A DNA stretch of 64,000 nt from Flavobacteriales bacterium (GCA_020635355.1 JACJZW010000014.1:1-64000); one strand, 5' to 3'; positions 52,712 through 62,223 are shown, counted from the first letter of the stretch. Notes: generated from the sequence alone by a model not told the origin. Numbers and translations are program-made.

Positions 52712-54487
52712 TTATTGATTGTCCGGTCTTAACAACCACACATCGGATTTGATTTTGATGGCGTTGCGATACACCTGCATAGCCTCTTCCTTAGATGTTC
52801 CGGCATACTCGCCAACCCGGTAGATTCCTTTTTCGGCGTACTGAAGAATTTCGGCATTCGGGAATTTTCCTTTCCAGGATTCCCAGAAGGAATAGGCAGA
52901 TGAGTAGGAGTGGGTGGAACCGAAGATCACGTAATACCGACTATCCTGGCTTTCCAGTTCATTGAAAACGGTTGGTTGATTGTCTGTGCTGGAGGTTGTG
53001 GGTTGATCGTTTCGAGGCGTGGTTGGAATCACGTTACGCGAGGGTGAATTCACAATATACACCTGCTCCATATCACTTTTTTGTTCCTTCTCCTGGTTTA
53101 AGGATATCTTCAAGCCATTCTCCAACTCCGCCATGGAGTATTCCATAGATCTGGGTTGATATCCGTTTCGCATGATGCGCACGAACCAGTTGGAAACCGT
53201 ATCGGGAACCTCTATGCGGAAGTGCCCGTTGGCATCTGTTTGTGTGAAAAAACCGGATTCGATGTTGTTGGACGATAGCAATACCAACACATTTGACACG
53301 GGGTTGTTGTTCCCGTCGGTAATGATTCCTTTTGCGGTTTCGAGGGGCGTTTTATCGATCACGATGTCCACCAAATTGGAAGACTTGCCATCCGAACAAA
53401 TCATCAGGGCATTGGAATGGGACATGCTCAATACCATCAATTCATTCCCGGATGAATTAAACGGTGCTTCGATGAGTCTAACTTCACTGAAATTGCGCGT
53501 GGCCGAGTAAACATCATATCCACCTTGACCCGGGTGGCCATTGGAAGTAAAGCAGAACCGATTCTCCAACAAGGAGGGGAGTAGTTCGTTTTTGTCGGAA
53601 TTCACCAATCTTCCCAAATTGCTGTTTGCGGCCCAGTTGCCGTTGACGTGAATGGCTGAGTACAGATCAAATCCACCTTCACCCCCTGTTCTGTCGCTGC
53701 TGTAATACAAAACACCGAGGTCGGGATCAAACATCGGATGGATGTAATGCGCCAACGATTCTCCAAGGTCAATTTTTCGGGCTTTTTTCCATTTGCCCTT
53801 TTTCTGTTCAATATAGAAGAGTGAATAATAACCGTCATCACCTTCATAGGAGTAAATCAGACTATTTTCCTTCGGTCCAATGGTGTAACTGCCTAAACGG
53901 TTGAAGTCTGTTACCGGAATATCGATTGCGGAGAAGGCAGTAAGTTGATTGCACAGAATTTCACCGGAAACGGCGCCATGATCTATGGATAATCGGGCGA
54001 GACCATCGGCACCGAGGTATCCATACACACTGTTATAGTTGGTTTGTGAAAGTCGTTTTGTCTCTACATCGGAACGCAATCGGCCGAGGGTCATATCGCC
54101 CCAAAGCAGTTCAAATCCGGAGTCGCCATTCACCTTTCCCAAATAGATGTTTTTGAATTCTTCCGCTAAGCTGTAGCTGCCCGTCTGAAATAGTGAAATG
54201 GCCAGTGCCTTGAAATCCAGCGGACTACAAAGCGGTTGATCAATAATTTGCAGGTAATATTCCTGAGCCTCATCGTATTGATCCAACTTGTAGTAGTTCC
54301 GGGCTAGACTCAGGATAAAGCCCACTTCCGGCGTCCCGGAGCCTTCGCGAATCAACTCGGTAACCGTTTGAATCTCATCTCGGGTTTGATCAACCTGAAG
54401 GTTGAGTTCAGGTAGCTGCCCTTCGGCTGTGGTTGACACGACGAAAAAACCCATAATTAAGGGTGCGATGTGAAGAAATCGTCTCAT
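52712..54487 (-). CDS. PorE-like protein with TPR, PD40, CarboxypepD_reg-like and SPOR domains
   Basis: A 591-residue secreted protein with a signal peptide (to about 22). It has TPR-like helices at about 45-110 (YYKLDQYDEAQEYYLQII), PD40 propeller blades about 170-360 (GVLYYSSDRTGGEGGFDLYSA, FTSNGHPGQGGYDVYSA), and a carboxypeptidase-regulatory-like module about 380-450 (GIITDGNNNPVSNVLVLLSS). A low-complexity linker follows, then a SPOR domain from about 515 (YYVIFGSTHSYSSAYSFWES). The first three parts match PorE-like proteins, but the C-terminal OmpA domain is replaced by SPOR, which binds denuded septal peptidoglycan. Start ATG at 54487 begins the signal peptide. Confidence 0.82.
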   Translation of the reverse strand: MRRFLHIAPLIMGFFVVSTTAEGQLPELNLQVDQTRDEIQTVTELIREGSGTPEVGFILSLARNYYKLDQYDEAQEYYLQIIDQPLCSPLDFKALAISLFQTGSYSLAEEFKNIYLGKVNGDSGFELLWGDMTLGRLRSDVETKRLSQTNYNSVYGYLGADGLARLSIDHGAVSGEILCNQLTAFSAIDIPVTDFNRLGSYTIGPKENSLIYSYEGDDGYYSLFYIEQKKGKWKKARKIDLGESLAHYIHPMFDPDLGVLYYSSDRTGGEGGFDLYSAIHVNGNWAANSNLGRLVNSDKNELLPSLLENRFCFTSNGHPGQGGYDVYSATRNFSEVRLIEAPFNSSGNELMVLSMSHSNALMICSDGKSSNLVDIVIDKTPLETAKGIITDGNNNPVSNVLVLLSSNNIESGFFTQTDANGHFRIEVPDTVSNWFVRIMRNGYQPRSMEYSMAELENGLKISLNQEKEQKSDMEQVYIVNSPSRNVIPTTPRNDQPTTSSTDNQPTVFNELESQDSRYYVIFGSTHSYSSAYSFWESWKGKFPNAEILQYAEKGIYRVGEYAGTSKEEAMQVYRNAIKIKSDVWLLRPDNQ

Positions 54488-54579
54488 ACTGCTACAGGAC
54501 AAATATCGAATATATTCCACATAGCGGTCAGGAAGTAAATTACATCACATCCGGAAAGACCTCCATTTTGGACAGGTCG

Positions 54580-55488
54580 CTAGAATTGAAGCCAATGAAA
54601 TTGCAGTTGCCGGTTGGCACCGTTGTAAGCCAATCCAGGCAGAGGAAATTTTAGACAATTGAGCAATCGCAGGGAGATTTTCCATGCCTTTCGCTTGACC
54701 GGAATGCGGGTCAAATCAATATCCGGTGAGAAATACCACTGACGTTGCTGGCGGATATGCGTGTAGTCATACAAGACATTATCCCGAAGAAAAAAATTGT
54801 CATCGGCACTCACAAACCCATCGATGCCGTAGCCTACGGCCAAATTGAGCCATTTTGGAAACCGCGAATCGTCTTTTAGAAAGGAGGCAACATTGCCGGA
54901 CAACCAATAGGTTTGGCCATTATAATCCTTGAACAATCGTTCAATTTGATTGCTGCCCAATAGTTCCGGACGAATGGCTGGATAATGAGTGGGTTGATAA
55001 GATAGTTTTAACCAAAAGCGCTGTTCGTCCCATGCCAAGGCTTGACCAACTACTAATCCGGCACCGGCTACATTTGCCAACATGTCACCGCTGGAAGCTC
55101 CCCATTTTTCTGAAAAGCCATCAAAAACCTCAACGCCGGTTTGGATGAGAAAGCCGTAAGACCCACCCAGAATTTTGGCTGTTTTGTCGCCAAAACCAGC
55201 CCACTTCATCTGATCGATACCCACAACACCTTCATAGTAACAGCTGTAGGCATGTCCCACTTTATCCATTTGAAAGAACTCGTGGTTGTCGTTATACCAA
55301 TGAAACCGGGTGAGTGGGTAATCTTTATACCAGAGGCTGTATAGCCCGGTCATCGCGGAAGCATAAGCCACGGCATTGCCCGTGAGAACCCAGGTTTTTC
55401 GCCTGGAATATGAAATGGAATCAGATTGGGCCGAGGTAGGAAAACTCCCTCCGATAAACAGAATGGTGATCCAAACCAGGCCCCTCAT
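54580..55488 (-). CDS. DUF2279 family protein
   Basis: A 302-residue protein with a signal peptide (GGSFPTSAQ, to about 20) matching DUF2279, a Bacteroidota family of predicted envelope proteins. Conserved stretches include FFQMDKVGHAYSCYYEGV, GGSYGFLIQTGVEVFDGFSEKWG and SSGDMLANVAGAG. The second half is beta-rich and may sit in the outer membrane. The start at 55488 lies 5 bp after the phosphohexomutase stop; a longer reading from 55611 overlaps that gene. Function unknown. Confidence 0.85.
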   Translation of the reverse strand: MRGLVWITILFIGGSFPTSAQSDSISYSRRKTWVLTGNAVAYASAMTGLYSLWYKDYPLTRFHWYNDNHEFFQMDKVGHAYSCYYEGVVGIDQMKWAGFGDKTAKILGGSYGFLIQTGVEVFDGFSEKWGASSGDMLANVAGAGLVVGQALAWDEQRFWLKLSYQPTHYPAIRPELLGSNQIERLFKDYNGQTYWLSGNVASFLKDDSRFPKWLNLAVGYGIDGFVSADDNFFLRDNVLYDYTHIRQQRQWYFSPDIDLTRIPVKRKAWKISLRLLNCLKFPLPGLAYNGANRQLQFHWLQF

Positions 55489-55493
55489 GGTGA

Positions 55494-56897
55494 TTAGGCC
55501 AGAATGGTGGCCTTGGTGGCATCCAGTATGGCAAAGGCATCCTCTGATGAAGCTGCCTCGGCGTACACTCTCAACACCGGTTCGGTTCCGGATGGACGAA
55601 TCATGACCCAACGATCGTCGGATAAATGGAACTTGTACCCATCAATGTCTTCCACCTGTTCAACCTGATGCTCGCCAAAGGCATTATAACCACGGGCCTT
55701 GCATTGAGCCACAATGTGTTGTTTCTTAGCCTCATCCAGGTGCAGGTCATACCGTTCAACTGCAAAACGACCAACAATGGCGTACACTTCGTCAATCAAT
55801 TCGTCCAGGGATTTGCCGCTCTTGGCCATGTATTCCCAAATGACCAAACCTATCCAAATACCATCGCGTTCCGGAACGTGGCCTTTAATGGCAATACCGC
55901 CGGATTCTTCCCCACCAATCAGGACATCTTCATTCACCATGATGTCGCAGATGTATTTAAACCCAATCTTAGTGGTTTGACATTCCAGACCGTAGTGTGC
56001 GCATAGTTTGTCTATTTTACTCGTGCAGCTGAAACTCTTAACAACCTTGCCATTGAGACCTTTCACCTTGTGCAGGTAGGATACCAACAAAAGGATGATG
56101 TGGTGCGAGTCCACAAATTTTCCTTCGCGGTTATACAGTCCAACCCGATCGGCATCACCATCGGTGGCCAAACCGCTGTCAATGTCTTCAGCTAACTGAA
56201 TCATCTGACTGAATTCGGTCAGATTTTTATGTATGGGTTCTGGAGCCTGACCATCAAATCCGGGATTGTGTTCGCAATGAAGGAAGGTAGCCTCCGGCAT
56301 TAATCGTCTCATGATGTCCTGTCCGGCACCGTACATGGCATCATAGGCGAAATTCAGACTGCCATCTGTAAGAGATGCCATATTAAACGACTCCTGAACA
56401 TGGTTATAGTACATGTCCTCCATCTCGCAGAATTCCACCATTCCGGTCTTCACCAGATCCGCATAAGATTGCTGGATCTCTGGTGCTTGGTCAGGGATCA
56501 TATCTTCAATTTCCTGAACAATTTGCGGCGTGGCTGGCCCACCGTACGTGTCTTTGATCTTGAAACCGTTGTAATCCGGAGGATTATGGCTAGCGGTGAT
56601 AACGATGCCCATACCTGCGTTCAATCGGTTGCAGGCCAGGGAAACCATGGGCGTGCTTACAAAGGATTCACTCACAATGGATTTAATGCCGTGTTGGGCA
56701 AAAGCCTCGGCAGTAGCTTTCATGAACATGCTTCCACCAAATCGGCAGTCAAAACCGATGATGGCCGTTTTGGATCGATTGGCTTTAATCATCCATCGGG
56801 CTGTTGCATCGGCAACTCGGCGCACATTTTCAACGGTATATTCTTTTGCAATAATGGCTCTCCAGCCATCGGTTCCAAACTTAATCTTGTAAGCCAT
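55494..56897 (-). CDS. Phosphoglucomutase/phosphomannomutase family protein
   Basis: This 467-residue alpha-D-phosphohexomutase isomerises sugar 1- and 6-phosphates for surface glycan or glycogen synthesis. Landmarks are the phosphoserine loop ITASHNPPDYNGFK (Ser103), the Mg2+ loop ATDGDADRVGLY near 244-255, the sugar-binding loop GGEESGGI near 329-336 and the phosphate-binding RPSGTEPV near 434-441. Substrate specificity among glucose, mannose and glucosamine phosphates cannot be fixed from sequence. It is followed by the DUF2279 gene (5 bp). Confidence 0.95.
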   Translation of the reverse strand: MAYKIKFGTDGWRAIIAKEYTVENVRRVADATARWMIKANRSKTAIIGFDCRFGGSMFMKATAEAFAQHGIKSIVSESFVSTPMVSLACNRLNAGMGIVITASHNPPDYNGFKIKDTYGGPATPQIVQEIEDMIPDQAPEIQQSYADLVKTGMVEFCEMEDMYYNHVQESFNMASLTDGSLNFAYDAMYGAGQDIMRRLMPEATFLHCEHNPGFDGQAPEPIHKNLTEFSQMIQLAEDIDSGLATDGDADRVGLYNREGKFVDSHHIILLLVSYLHKVKGLNGKVVKSFSCTSKIDKLCAHYGLECQTTKIGFKYICDIMVNEDVLIGGEESGGIAIKGHVPERDGIWIGLVIWEYMAKSGKSLDELIDEVYAIVGRFAVERYDLHLDEAKKQHIVAQCKARGYNAFGEHQVEQVEDIDGYKFHLSDDRWVMIRPSGTEPVLRVYAEAASSEDAFAILDATKATILA

Positions 56898-56902
56898 TCT
56901 GT

Positions 56903-58003
56903 TTAATGGGTTGGTTTGTAGGTGATTTTATTCCAGGGCTGGTTGGTCAGCGCTGCAATTATCTGATCTTGGGAATAACCAAACAAACGTTCCTCGTTAA
57001 TTTTTCGGATCGTAAAGGTGAATTGTTTCTCCCGGATAAATTCTAATATGGGTTTGAATTGAACGATGATGTCAAATCGTTCGATCTCGGAAATGGGCAT
57101 CCAATCCATCGGTTGATCGTTCACAAACAATCGAATTTGCTGTGGATGGTATCGCAAGGATTGATCGGGGCGACGTTCCCAGATTTCCATGACCTCGATT
57201 CGCGTCACACGCAATGGTGAGCGCACGTCGAGATATGAAATAACCGGATTGGTTGTGAGGTTAAAGTACTCGTGTCGGTTCTCCTCGAAATATTGATTCA
57301 ATGACCGAAACAACCAATAATTGCCCGTTTGCCGATCCAATTGAGGAAGAATGTTGTATTCAATGAGTTTCACATCTTCCAGTTTGTAGGCATTGCTTCG
57401 GATTCGCGAGTCCTTGAAGGCCTGGTCTACGATGTTGAACGACATGGCCGGCTTGGCAGAGAAGTCTTTGTTGCCAAATTTGACCAGATCAAACGGGTAG
57501 GCTTTGCTCATCAACGCAGACCAGTAACTTAAGTTAGCCTGTCCGTTCGCATTGGTTGGAATCACCAAAGAGCCCAGCATCTCCCGAGCCTCTTCCACAT
57601 CTACATAACCCAGATTGAGTTTATTCCCATCGGGTAATCGCCTAAAAAAGGAGAATCCCAGGATCTGAAATTCAAACTGGCGTTTATATAATTTCCAGGT
57701 TTCGTATAGGAAGATGTCGTCATTATCAATGAACTGGATGTTGTTCTTCTGTTCAATGAGTTCCAGCGCCACCTTACCTATTTTGATCTTTTTGGCAGGG
57801 GAATCCCACAACGTGATGCGATCTTCCTGAACCTTGCGATAAATCAGATGAGTGAGTTCACGTACAATGTTGAATCCAACGGAGTCCGGTTGTTGATCGC
57901 GTCCAACATGAACCAATGCCAGCGTATAATCATAACCTGCTCGCGCGTTGGGTGCGGCACTGAACAGAATCAGGAAGATCAGGACTAGTTGGGTTCGTTT
58001 CAT
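56903..58003 (-). CDS. Secreted protein of unknown function
   Basis: A 366-residue protein with a signal peptide (to about 22, PNARAG). No recognised family. The composition is mixed alpha/beta with no further membrane helices. Segments such as LTHLIYRKVQEDRITLWDSP and a repeated pattern of tyrosine-rich strands suggest a folded periplasmic protein. A faint resemblance in the WDSPAKKIKIG region to gliding-motility protein GldN was considered but the rest does not fit. It lies 5 bp before the phosphohexomutase gene, so likely shares its transcript. Confidence 0.7.
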   Translation of the reverse strand: MKRTQLVLIFLILFSAAPNARAGYDYTLALVHVGRDQQPDSVGFNIVRELTHLIYRKVQEDRITLWDSPAKKIKIGKVALELIEQKNNIQFIDNDDIFLYETWKLYKRQFEFQILGFSFFRRLPDGNKLNLGYVDVEEAREMLGSLVIPTNANGQANLSYWSALMSKAYPFDLVKFGNKDFSAKPAMSFNIVDQAFKDSRIRSNAYKLEDVKLIEYNILPQLDRQTGNYWLFRSLNQYFEENRHEYFNLTTNPVISYLDVRSPLRVTRIEVMEIWERRPDQSLRYHPQQIRLFVNDQPMDWMPISEIERFDIIVQFKPILEFIREKQFTFTIRKINEERLFGYSQDQIIAALTNQPWNKITYKPTH

Positions 58004-58012
58004 GAGAGGTGA

Positions 58013-59227
58013 TCAGCTAAAGGCGTTTTCGCCGGTAATTTCCATACCCAGAATCAACAAGTGGATATCGTGGGTTCCTTCATACGTAATAACCGACTCC
58101 AGGTTGGCCATGTGGCGCATAATGGGGTATTCACCTGTAATGCCCATGGCGCCATGTATTTGGCGAGCTTCACGAGCGATGTTCAAAGCCATATCCACAT
58201 TGTTGCGCTTAGCCAGGCTAATCTGAGCGGGGGAGGCCTTTCCTTCATTCATAAGGGTTCCCAGACGCCAGGTCAAGACCTGTGCTTTGGTAATTTCAGT
58301 GAGCATCTCCGATAATTTCTTCTGCTGTAGCTGGAAAGCACCGATGGGTTTACCAAACTGTTTCCGTTCCTTAGCATACTTAACCGCTGAGACATAGCAA
58401 TCCATAGCCGCGCCAATGGCTCCCCAACTGATTCCGTAACGTGCGGAGTTCAAACATGTCAACGGACCTTTAAGACCAACCACACCCGGAAGGATGTTTT
58501 CCTCCGGAATCTCAACCTGATCAAACACCAATTCACCGGTGGCCGAGGCTCTCAAACTCCATTTGTTATGTGTTTCAGGCGTGGTAAAACCGGCCATGCC
58601 GCGTTCAACAATAACTCCTTGAACCTTTCCATCGTCATTCATTGCCCATACAACGGCAATGTCGGCAAATGGCGCATTGCTGATCCACATCTTGGAACCA
58701 TTGAGAATGTATTTTCCGTTTTGACGGGTGAGTCGGGTTTTCATGCTGGATGGATCGGATCCGTGATCGGGTTCAGTAAGCCCGAAACAACCCATCCATT
58801 CTCCGGAGGCAAGTTTTGGTAAATAGGTGTGTTTTTGCTGCTCAGAACCGAATTTGTAAATCGGGTACATAACCAAAGAACCTTGAACACTAGCGGTTGA
58901 CCGAATGCCCGAATCGCCGCGTTCCAGTTCTTGCATGGCCAGTCCGTATGAAATATAATCCAATCCGCCACCGCCGTATTCCGCCGGGATCTGAGGGCCA
59001 AAGCAACCCACTTCGCCCAGACCTTTGATTAGGTGATGTGGGAATACCGCTTCCTGACAACAGGCCTCAATAATGGGGGAAACCTCCCGCTTAACCCAAT
59101 CACGTACGGCATTTCGTATGAGTTTGTGTTCATCAGTCAGCAAATCATCAATGGCGTAGAAATCCGGATGCTGAAAGGTATCCTGATCTTTTTTAAGCTC
59201 CCGGAGGGCGTTGAAATCCAAAGTCAT
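58013..59227 (-). CDS. Acyl-CoA dehydrogenase, glutaryl-CoA dehydrogenase-like
   Basis: This 404-residue flavoprotein has the full acyl-CoA dehydrogenase fold, with CFGLTEPDHGSDPSSM (FAD/substrate loop near 143-158), KMWISNAPFADIAVVWA, and the catalytic glutamate E383 in TYEGTHDIH at the C-terminus. That glutamate position and overall sequence fit glutaryl-CoA dehydrogenase (lysine/tryptophan breakdown) better than short- or medium-chain enzymes, though substrate is not proven. The start at 59227 matches family length; the longer reading from 59356 lies upstream of the promoter box and overlaps folB. Confidence 0.9.
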   Translation of the reverse strand: MTLDFNALRELKKDQDTFQHPDFYAIDDLLTDEHKLIRNAVRDWVKREVSPIIEACCQEAVFPHHLIKGLGEVGCFGPQIPAEYGGGGLDYISYGLAMQELERGDSGIRSTASVQGSLVMYPIYKFGSEQQKHTYLPKLASGEWMGCFGLTEPDHGSDPSSMKTRLTRQNGKYILNGSKMWISNAPFADIAVVWAMNDDGKVQGVIVERGMAGFTTPETHNKWSLRASATGELVFDQVEIPEENILPGVVGLKGPLTCLNSARYGISWGAIGAAMDCYVSAVKYAKERKQFGKPIGAFQLQQKKLSEMLTEITKAQVLTWRLGTLMNEGKASPAQISLAKRNNVDMALNIAREARQIHGAMGITGEYPIMRHMANLESVITYEGTHDIHLLILGMEITGENAFS

Positions 59228-59241
59228 GCAGGTTTTTTGAG

Positions 59242-59249
59242 TAGCTTTG
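59242..59249 (+). promoter_or_regulatory. Putative -7 promoter box for folB
   Basis: TAGCTTTG matches TAnnTTTG, 41 bp before the folB ATG. It abuts head-on the minus-strand box at 59250-59257, so the two predicted transcripts start on opposite sides and overlap. Confidence 0.45.
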
Positions 59250-59257
59250 CAAAGATA
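59250..59257 (-). promoter_or_regulatory. Putative -7 promoter box for the acyl-CoA dehydrogenase gene
   Basis: Minus-strand TATCTTTG matches TAnnTTTG, 22 bp before the ATG at 59227. Together with the neighbouring plus-strand box it forms the near-palindrome TAGCTTTGCAAAGATA. Confidence 0.5.
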
Positions 59258-59290
59258 GCAATTACCCTTAAGTACACGGGATTTATACGG

Positions 59291-59650
59291 ATGTCGGAAC
59301 CGCTGAGAATACTTGAAATTAATGATTTTACCGTGTATGCCTACGGTGGCTTGCATGAGGTTGAACGCATCATGCCCAGGCCGTTCCGATTTGATATCGG
59401 TATTGAGCTACGGTCGATTTCAGATCCAACCGATTTGAGTCAATCGGTCGATTATGAGTCGGTGTGCCGTGAAGTTTCTCAGGAGATGTTGCAACCGTTT
59501 GAGTTGATTGAGGATGCAGCTCAGCGTGTGTTTGATCGGTTAATGGCTCAGATTGCCTGTAGATCGCTCACCGTTAAACTCACGAAGCAATACGTACCGA
59601 TCAAGGGGTTATCATCCACGTCCATCACGCTTTCTTCAGATTCCTTATGA
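59291..59650 (+). CDS. folB: Dihydroneopterin aldolase
   Basis: FolB cleaves dihydroneopterin to hydroxymethyldihydropterin in folate synthesis. The 119-residue protein matches the family in length and shows LEINDFTVYAYGGLHEVE at the N-terminus, DLSQSVDYESVC, and the C-terminal VKLTKQYVPIKGL segment bearing the catalytic lysine. The ATG at 59291 is used; upstream codons in frame are not family-like. Its stop overlaps the ATG of the next gene (ATGA). Confidence 0.9.
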   Translation: MSEPLRILEINDFTVYAYGGLHEVERIMPRPFRFDIGIELRSISDPTDLSQSVDYESVCREVSQEMLQPFELIEDAAQRVFDRLMAQIACRSLTVKLTKQYVPIKGLSSTSITLSSDSL

Positions 59651-62223
59651 GAAAACATCTACACCTGATTTTTCAATTGTTCTGTGCTGTGCTGATCCTT
59701 TCTGGTTGCCAAACTTCAGGCACTGAACCCGATCACGAAGTGGCTTCACCGGATTACATTCAGCATGAGTGGGAGATGACCCATGACCCCAAAACAGGTA
59801 AGGTGGAAGATCATCGACTTTGGGCTTATCTGCTTAGTCAGCGCTCCATTCTTGGCCAAACGGGCCGGTTGGATAAGGCTCGGTTTTACCCTGCTTCGTG
59901 GCGAGCAGTGGACGACTTTTTTGCAAATCTGGCGGTACAAAAGATTGTGTTTGATCCCAATAACCCATCCACCTACTATTTCTGCACCGGGGAAGGATGG
60001 AATAACGCCGATGCCAGTCAGGGTGCCGGAGTATGGAAATCAACCGATGCCGGAACTACGTGGAGACAAATATCATCCACGCTCAATGACACCTTTTACT
60101 ACTGTCATGATATGGCTGTTCATCCCATAACGTCGGATGTTTACGTGGCCACCCGAACCGGAGGCTTAATGCGAAGTTCCGACGGCGGTGGTTCGTGGAG
60201 TCAGGTGTTGGGGCAGAGCAATGGTGCCCTGTACAATACCACAACGGATATTGAATTTACAGCGGATAACGAGCTTTTTGTTGCCATCGGAAACTTTACC
60301 ACGGATGGGATTTACTACTCAAAAACCGGTGATGCCGGTTCGTGGGAGAAACGGATGACCGGTATGCCAACGGCTGTTCGACGAATAGAAATTGCAACGG
60401 CCCCGTCGGATGCCGGGGTGATATATGCCGTTCCTACCAGTAGTATTTCTTCAGACAGCAATCGCATTCATGGAGTTTATAGATCCGTGGATAAAGGATT
60501 GAACTGGACAGAATGTGCCAAGCCGGGCGGGGATCGTAATCTGGCCAAGGTACAGGGTTGGTATGATTTGAGTTTAGCGGTTGATCCGAATAATGCCGAT
60601 GTGGTGCTTGCCGGAGGATTAAATGTGTTTCGAACCACCGATGGAGGCGACAACTGGCAGCAGTTGTTTGAGGGGCAGCGTAATTTGAAAACCACCTTGC
60701 AGTACATACATGTTGATCAGCACTCCGTGTTGTTTAAGAATTCGGATACCGTGCTGATTTCCAATGACGGAGGAATCTATCGTTGTGATGCCATTCAGGC
60801 AGATACACCGGTGTTTTACTCTCTGAACGACAATTACAATGTGACCCAATTTTATTCCTGTGCGATGGAAAATGTGCGAGGCGGGCAACGTGTAATTGGA
60901 GGAACGCAGGACAATGGCTCCTTGGGTTCGACGGCTTCCGGAATATCGGAGTTTGACCAGCTCTCCTGGGCCGATGGGTCGTACTGCAATATCAATCATA
61001 CTGATCCCAGTGTGTACTTTACCACGACCCAATACCAACGCATTTATCGCTTTCGTCAGGATGTAATTGATACCATCAGCAATCGCAAATTGAACAAGAA
61101 CAACACACAGTTTATCAACCCTATTGAAATGGATCCCAACGATCCAACGGTGTTGTATCAGTTAAGCGAAATCGGCTTATGGCGTTTAACCAATGCCTCG
61201 TTTGCTGACCGGGATGATTGGAAACAAGCCAGTAGATCGTTTGGTGCCTTTACAGCGATTGGTATTTCAAGAACACCGGCGAATGTGGTGTTTATCGGGC
61301 GCAACGCCGGTGGAAGAATCTATCGGATTGAAAATGCCCTGAATACGGACGAAAACTACTTCCCCATCAACTGTGACCCTCGAGGTTATTTGCCAAAAGA
61401 AGATGCCTACTGCAACTGCGTCGTGGTGGATCCCAATGATGTAAATCACGTTCTGGCCATATATGCGAACTATGGCGTACAAAGCATTTGGGAGTCAAAA
61501 AATGCCATGAGTGATACGGCTCTGTGGCTTAGTCAGGAAGGGAATCTTCCAGACATTCCGGTGCGATGGGCGGTTATGCATCCCCAAAATTCCAAAGTGG
61601 TTTATCTGGGAACACAAGCCGGGGTATTCATGACCACCCAGCTCAATGATTCCAATACCATTTGGAAACCGGTGAATGACGGGTTAGCCAACCTCAAGGT
61701 GAATATGCTGAGGCTACGCGAATCCGATTTGACCTTAGTTGCCGCAACACACGGAAGAGGGATGTTCACCGGAAAAATTCAGTCGGATTACACGGTTAAG
61801 TGGGAAGAACGGGGTCCATTGAATGTTGGCGGACGAACGAGAACCATGATGTTTGACCCCAATGATCCCTCCGGGAAGAAACTATGGGCCGGGAGTGTGT
61901 CTGGAGGACTGTGGGTGGTTGATAATTTTGACTCTGCCCGAATATCCTTTGATGCCACTCCGGAAACTTTTGAGGTTCGGGTGGGACCTAATCCGGTCCT
62001 GGACGGTCAGTTAAGCATGCTGTTGGATTTAGAAAAGGATCGAACTATAACGTATGGTCTGTATGCTGTAACCGGACAAGTAATCGATGAAAAGACACTT
62101 TCATTGTCGTCCGGATCACATCGTGTTCCGGTTGATATGAGCAGGGCCAGACAGGGAATGTACTTCCTGAAAATCACCTCTGGTGACACTAAAAAGGTAT
62201 TCAGAATTTATAAGGCACAGTAA
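59647..62223 (+). CDS. BNR-repeat lipoprotein with T9SS sorting domain
   Basis: An 858-residue protein with a lipoprotein signal (lipobox ILSGC, Cys21). Repeated Asp-box motifs follow (KSTDAGTTW, SSDGGGSW, SVDKGLNW, TTDGGDNW), forming sortilin/YCF48-like propellers over about 80-750. The C-terminus is a type A T9SS sorting domain (VRVGPNPVLDGQLSML, GLYAVTGQVIDEKTL, GMYFLKITSGDTKKVFRI). A lipid anchor combined with a T9SS signal is unusual, because T9SS cargo normally enters with an ordinary signal peptide. It resembles the 39214 protein in architecture, and may be a paralogue. Translationally coupled to folB. Confidence 0.85.
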   Translation: MRKHLHLIFQLFCAVLILSGCQTSGTEPDHEVASPDYIQHEWEMTHDPKTGKVEDHRLWAYLLSQRSILGQTGRLDKARFYPASWRAVDDFFANLAVQKIVFDPNNPSTYYFCTGEGWNNADASQGAGVWKSTDAGTTWRQISSTLNDTFYYCHDMAVHPITSDVYVATRTGGLMRSSDGGGSWSQVLGQSNGALYNTTTDIEFTADNELFVAIGNFTTDGIYYSKTGDAGSWEKRMTGMPTAVRRIEIATAPSDAGVIYAVPTSSISSDSNRIHGVYRSVDKGLNWTECAKPGGDRNLAKVQGWYDLSLAVDPNNADVVLAGGLNVFRTTDGGDNWQQLFEGQRNLKTTLQYIHVDQHSVLFKNSDTVLISNDGGIYRCDAIQADTPVFYSLNDNYNVTQFYSCAMENVRGGQRVIGGTQDNGSLGSTASGISEFDQLSWADGSYCNINHTDPSVYFTTTQYQRIYRFRQDVIDTISNRKLNKNNTQFINPIEMDPNDPTVLYQLSEIGLWRLTNASFADRDDWKQASRSFGAFTAIGISRTPANVVFIGRNAGGRIYRIENALNTDENYFPINCDPRGYLPKEDAYCNCVVVDPNDVNHVLAIYANYGVQSIWESKNAMSDTALWLSQEGNLPDIPVRWAVMHPQNSKVVYLGTQAGVFMTTQLNDSNTIWKPVNDGLANLKVNMLRLRESDLTLVAATHGRGMFTGKIQSDYTVKWEERGPLNVGGRTRTMMFDPNDPSGKKLWAGSVSGGLWVVDNFDSARISFDATPETFEVRVGPNPVLDGQLSMLLDLEKDRTITYGLYAVTGQVIDEKTLSLSSGSHRVPVDMSRARQGMYFLKITSGDTKKVFRIYKAQ

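Noticed and set aside
56903..58003. Gliding protein GldN
   Set aside because: Only a short stretch is reminiscent; the remaining sequence and gene context (no gldKLM nearby) do not fit.
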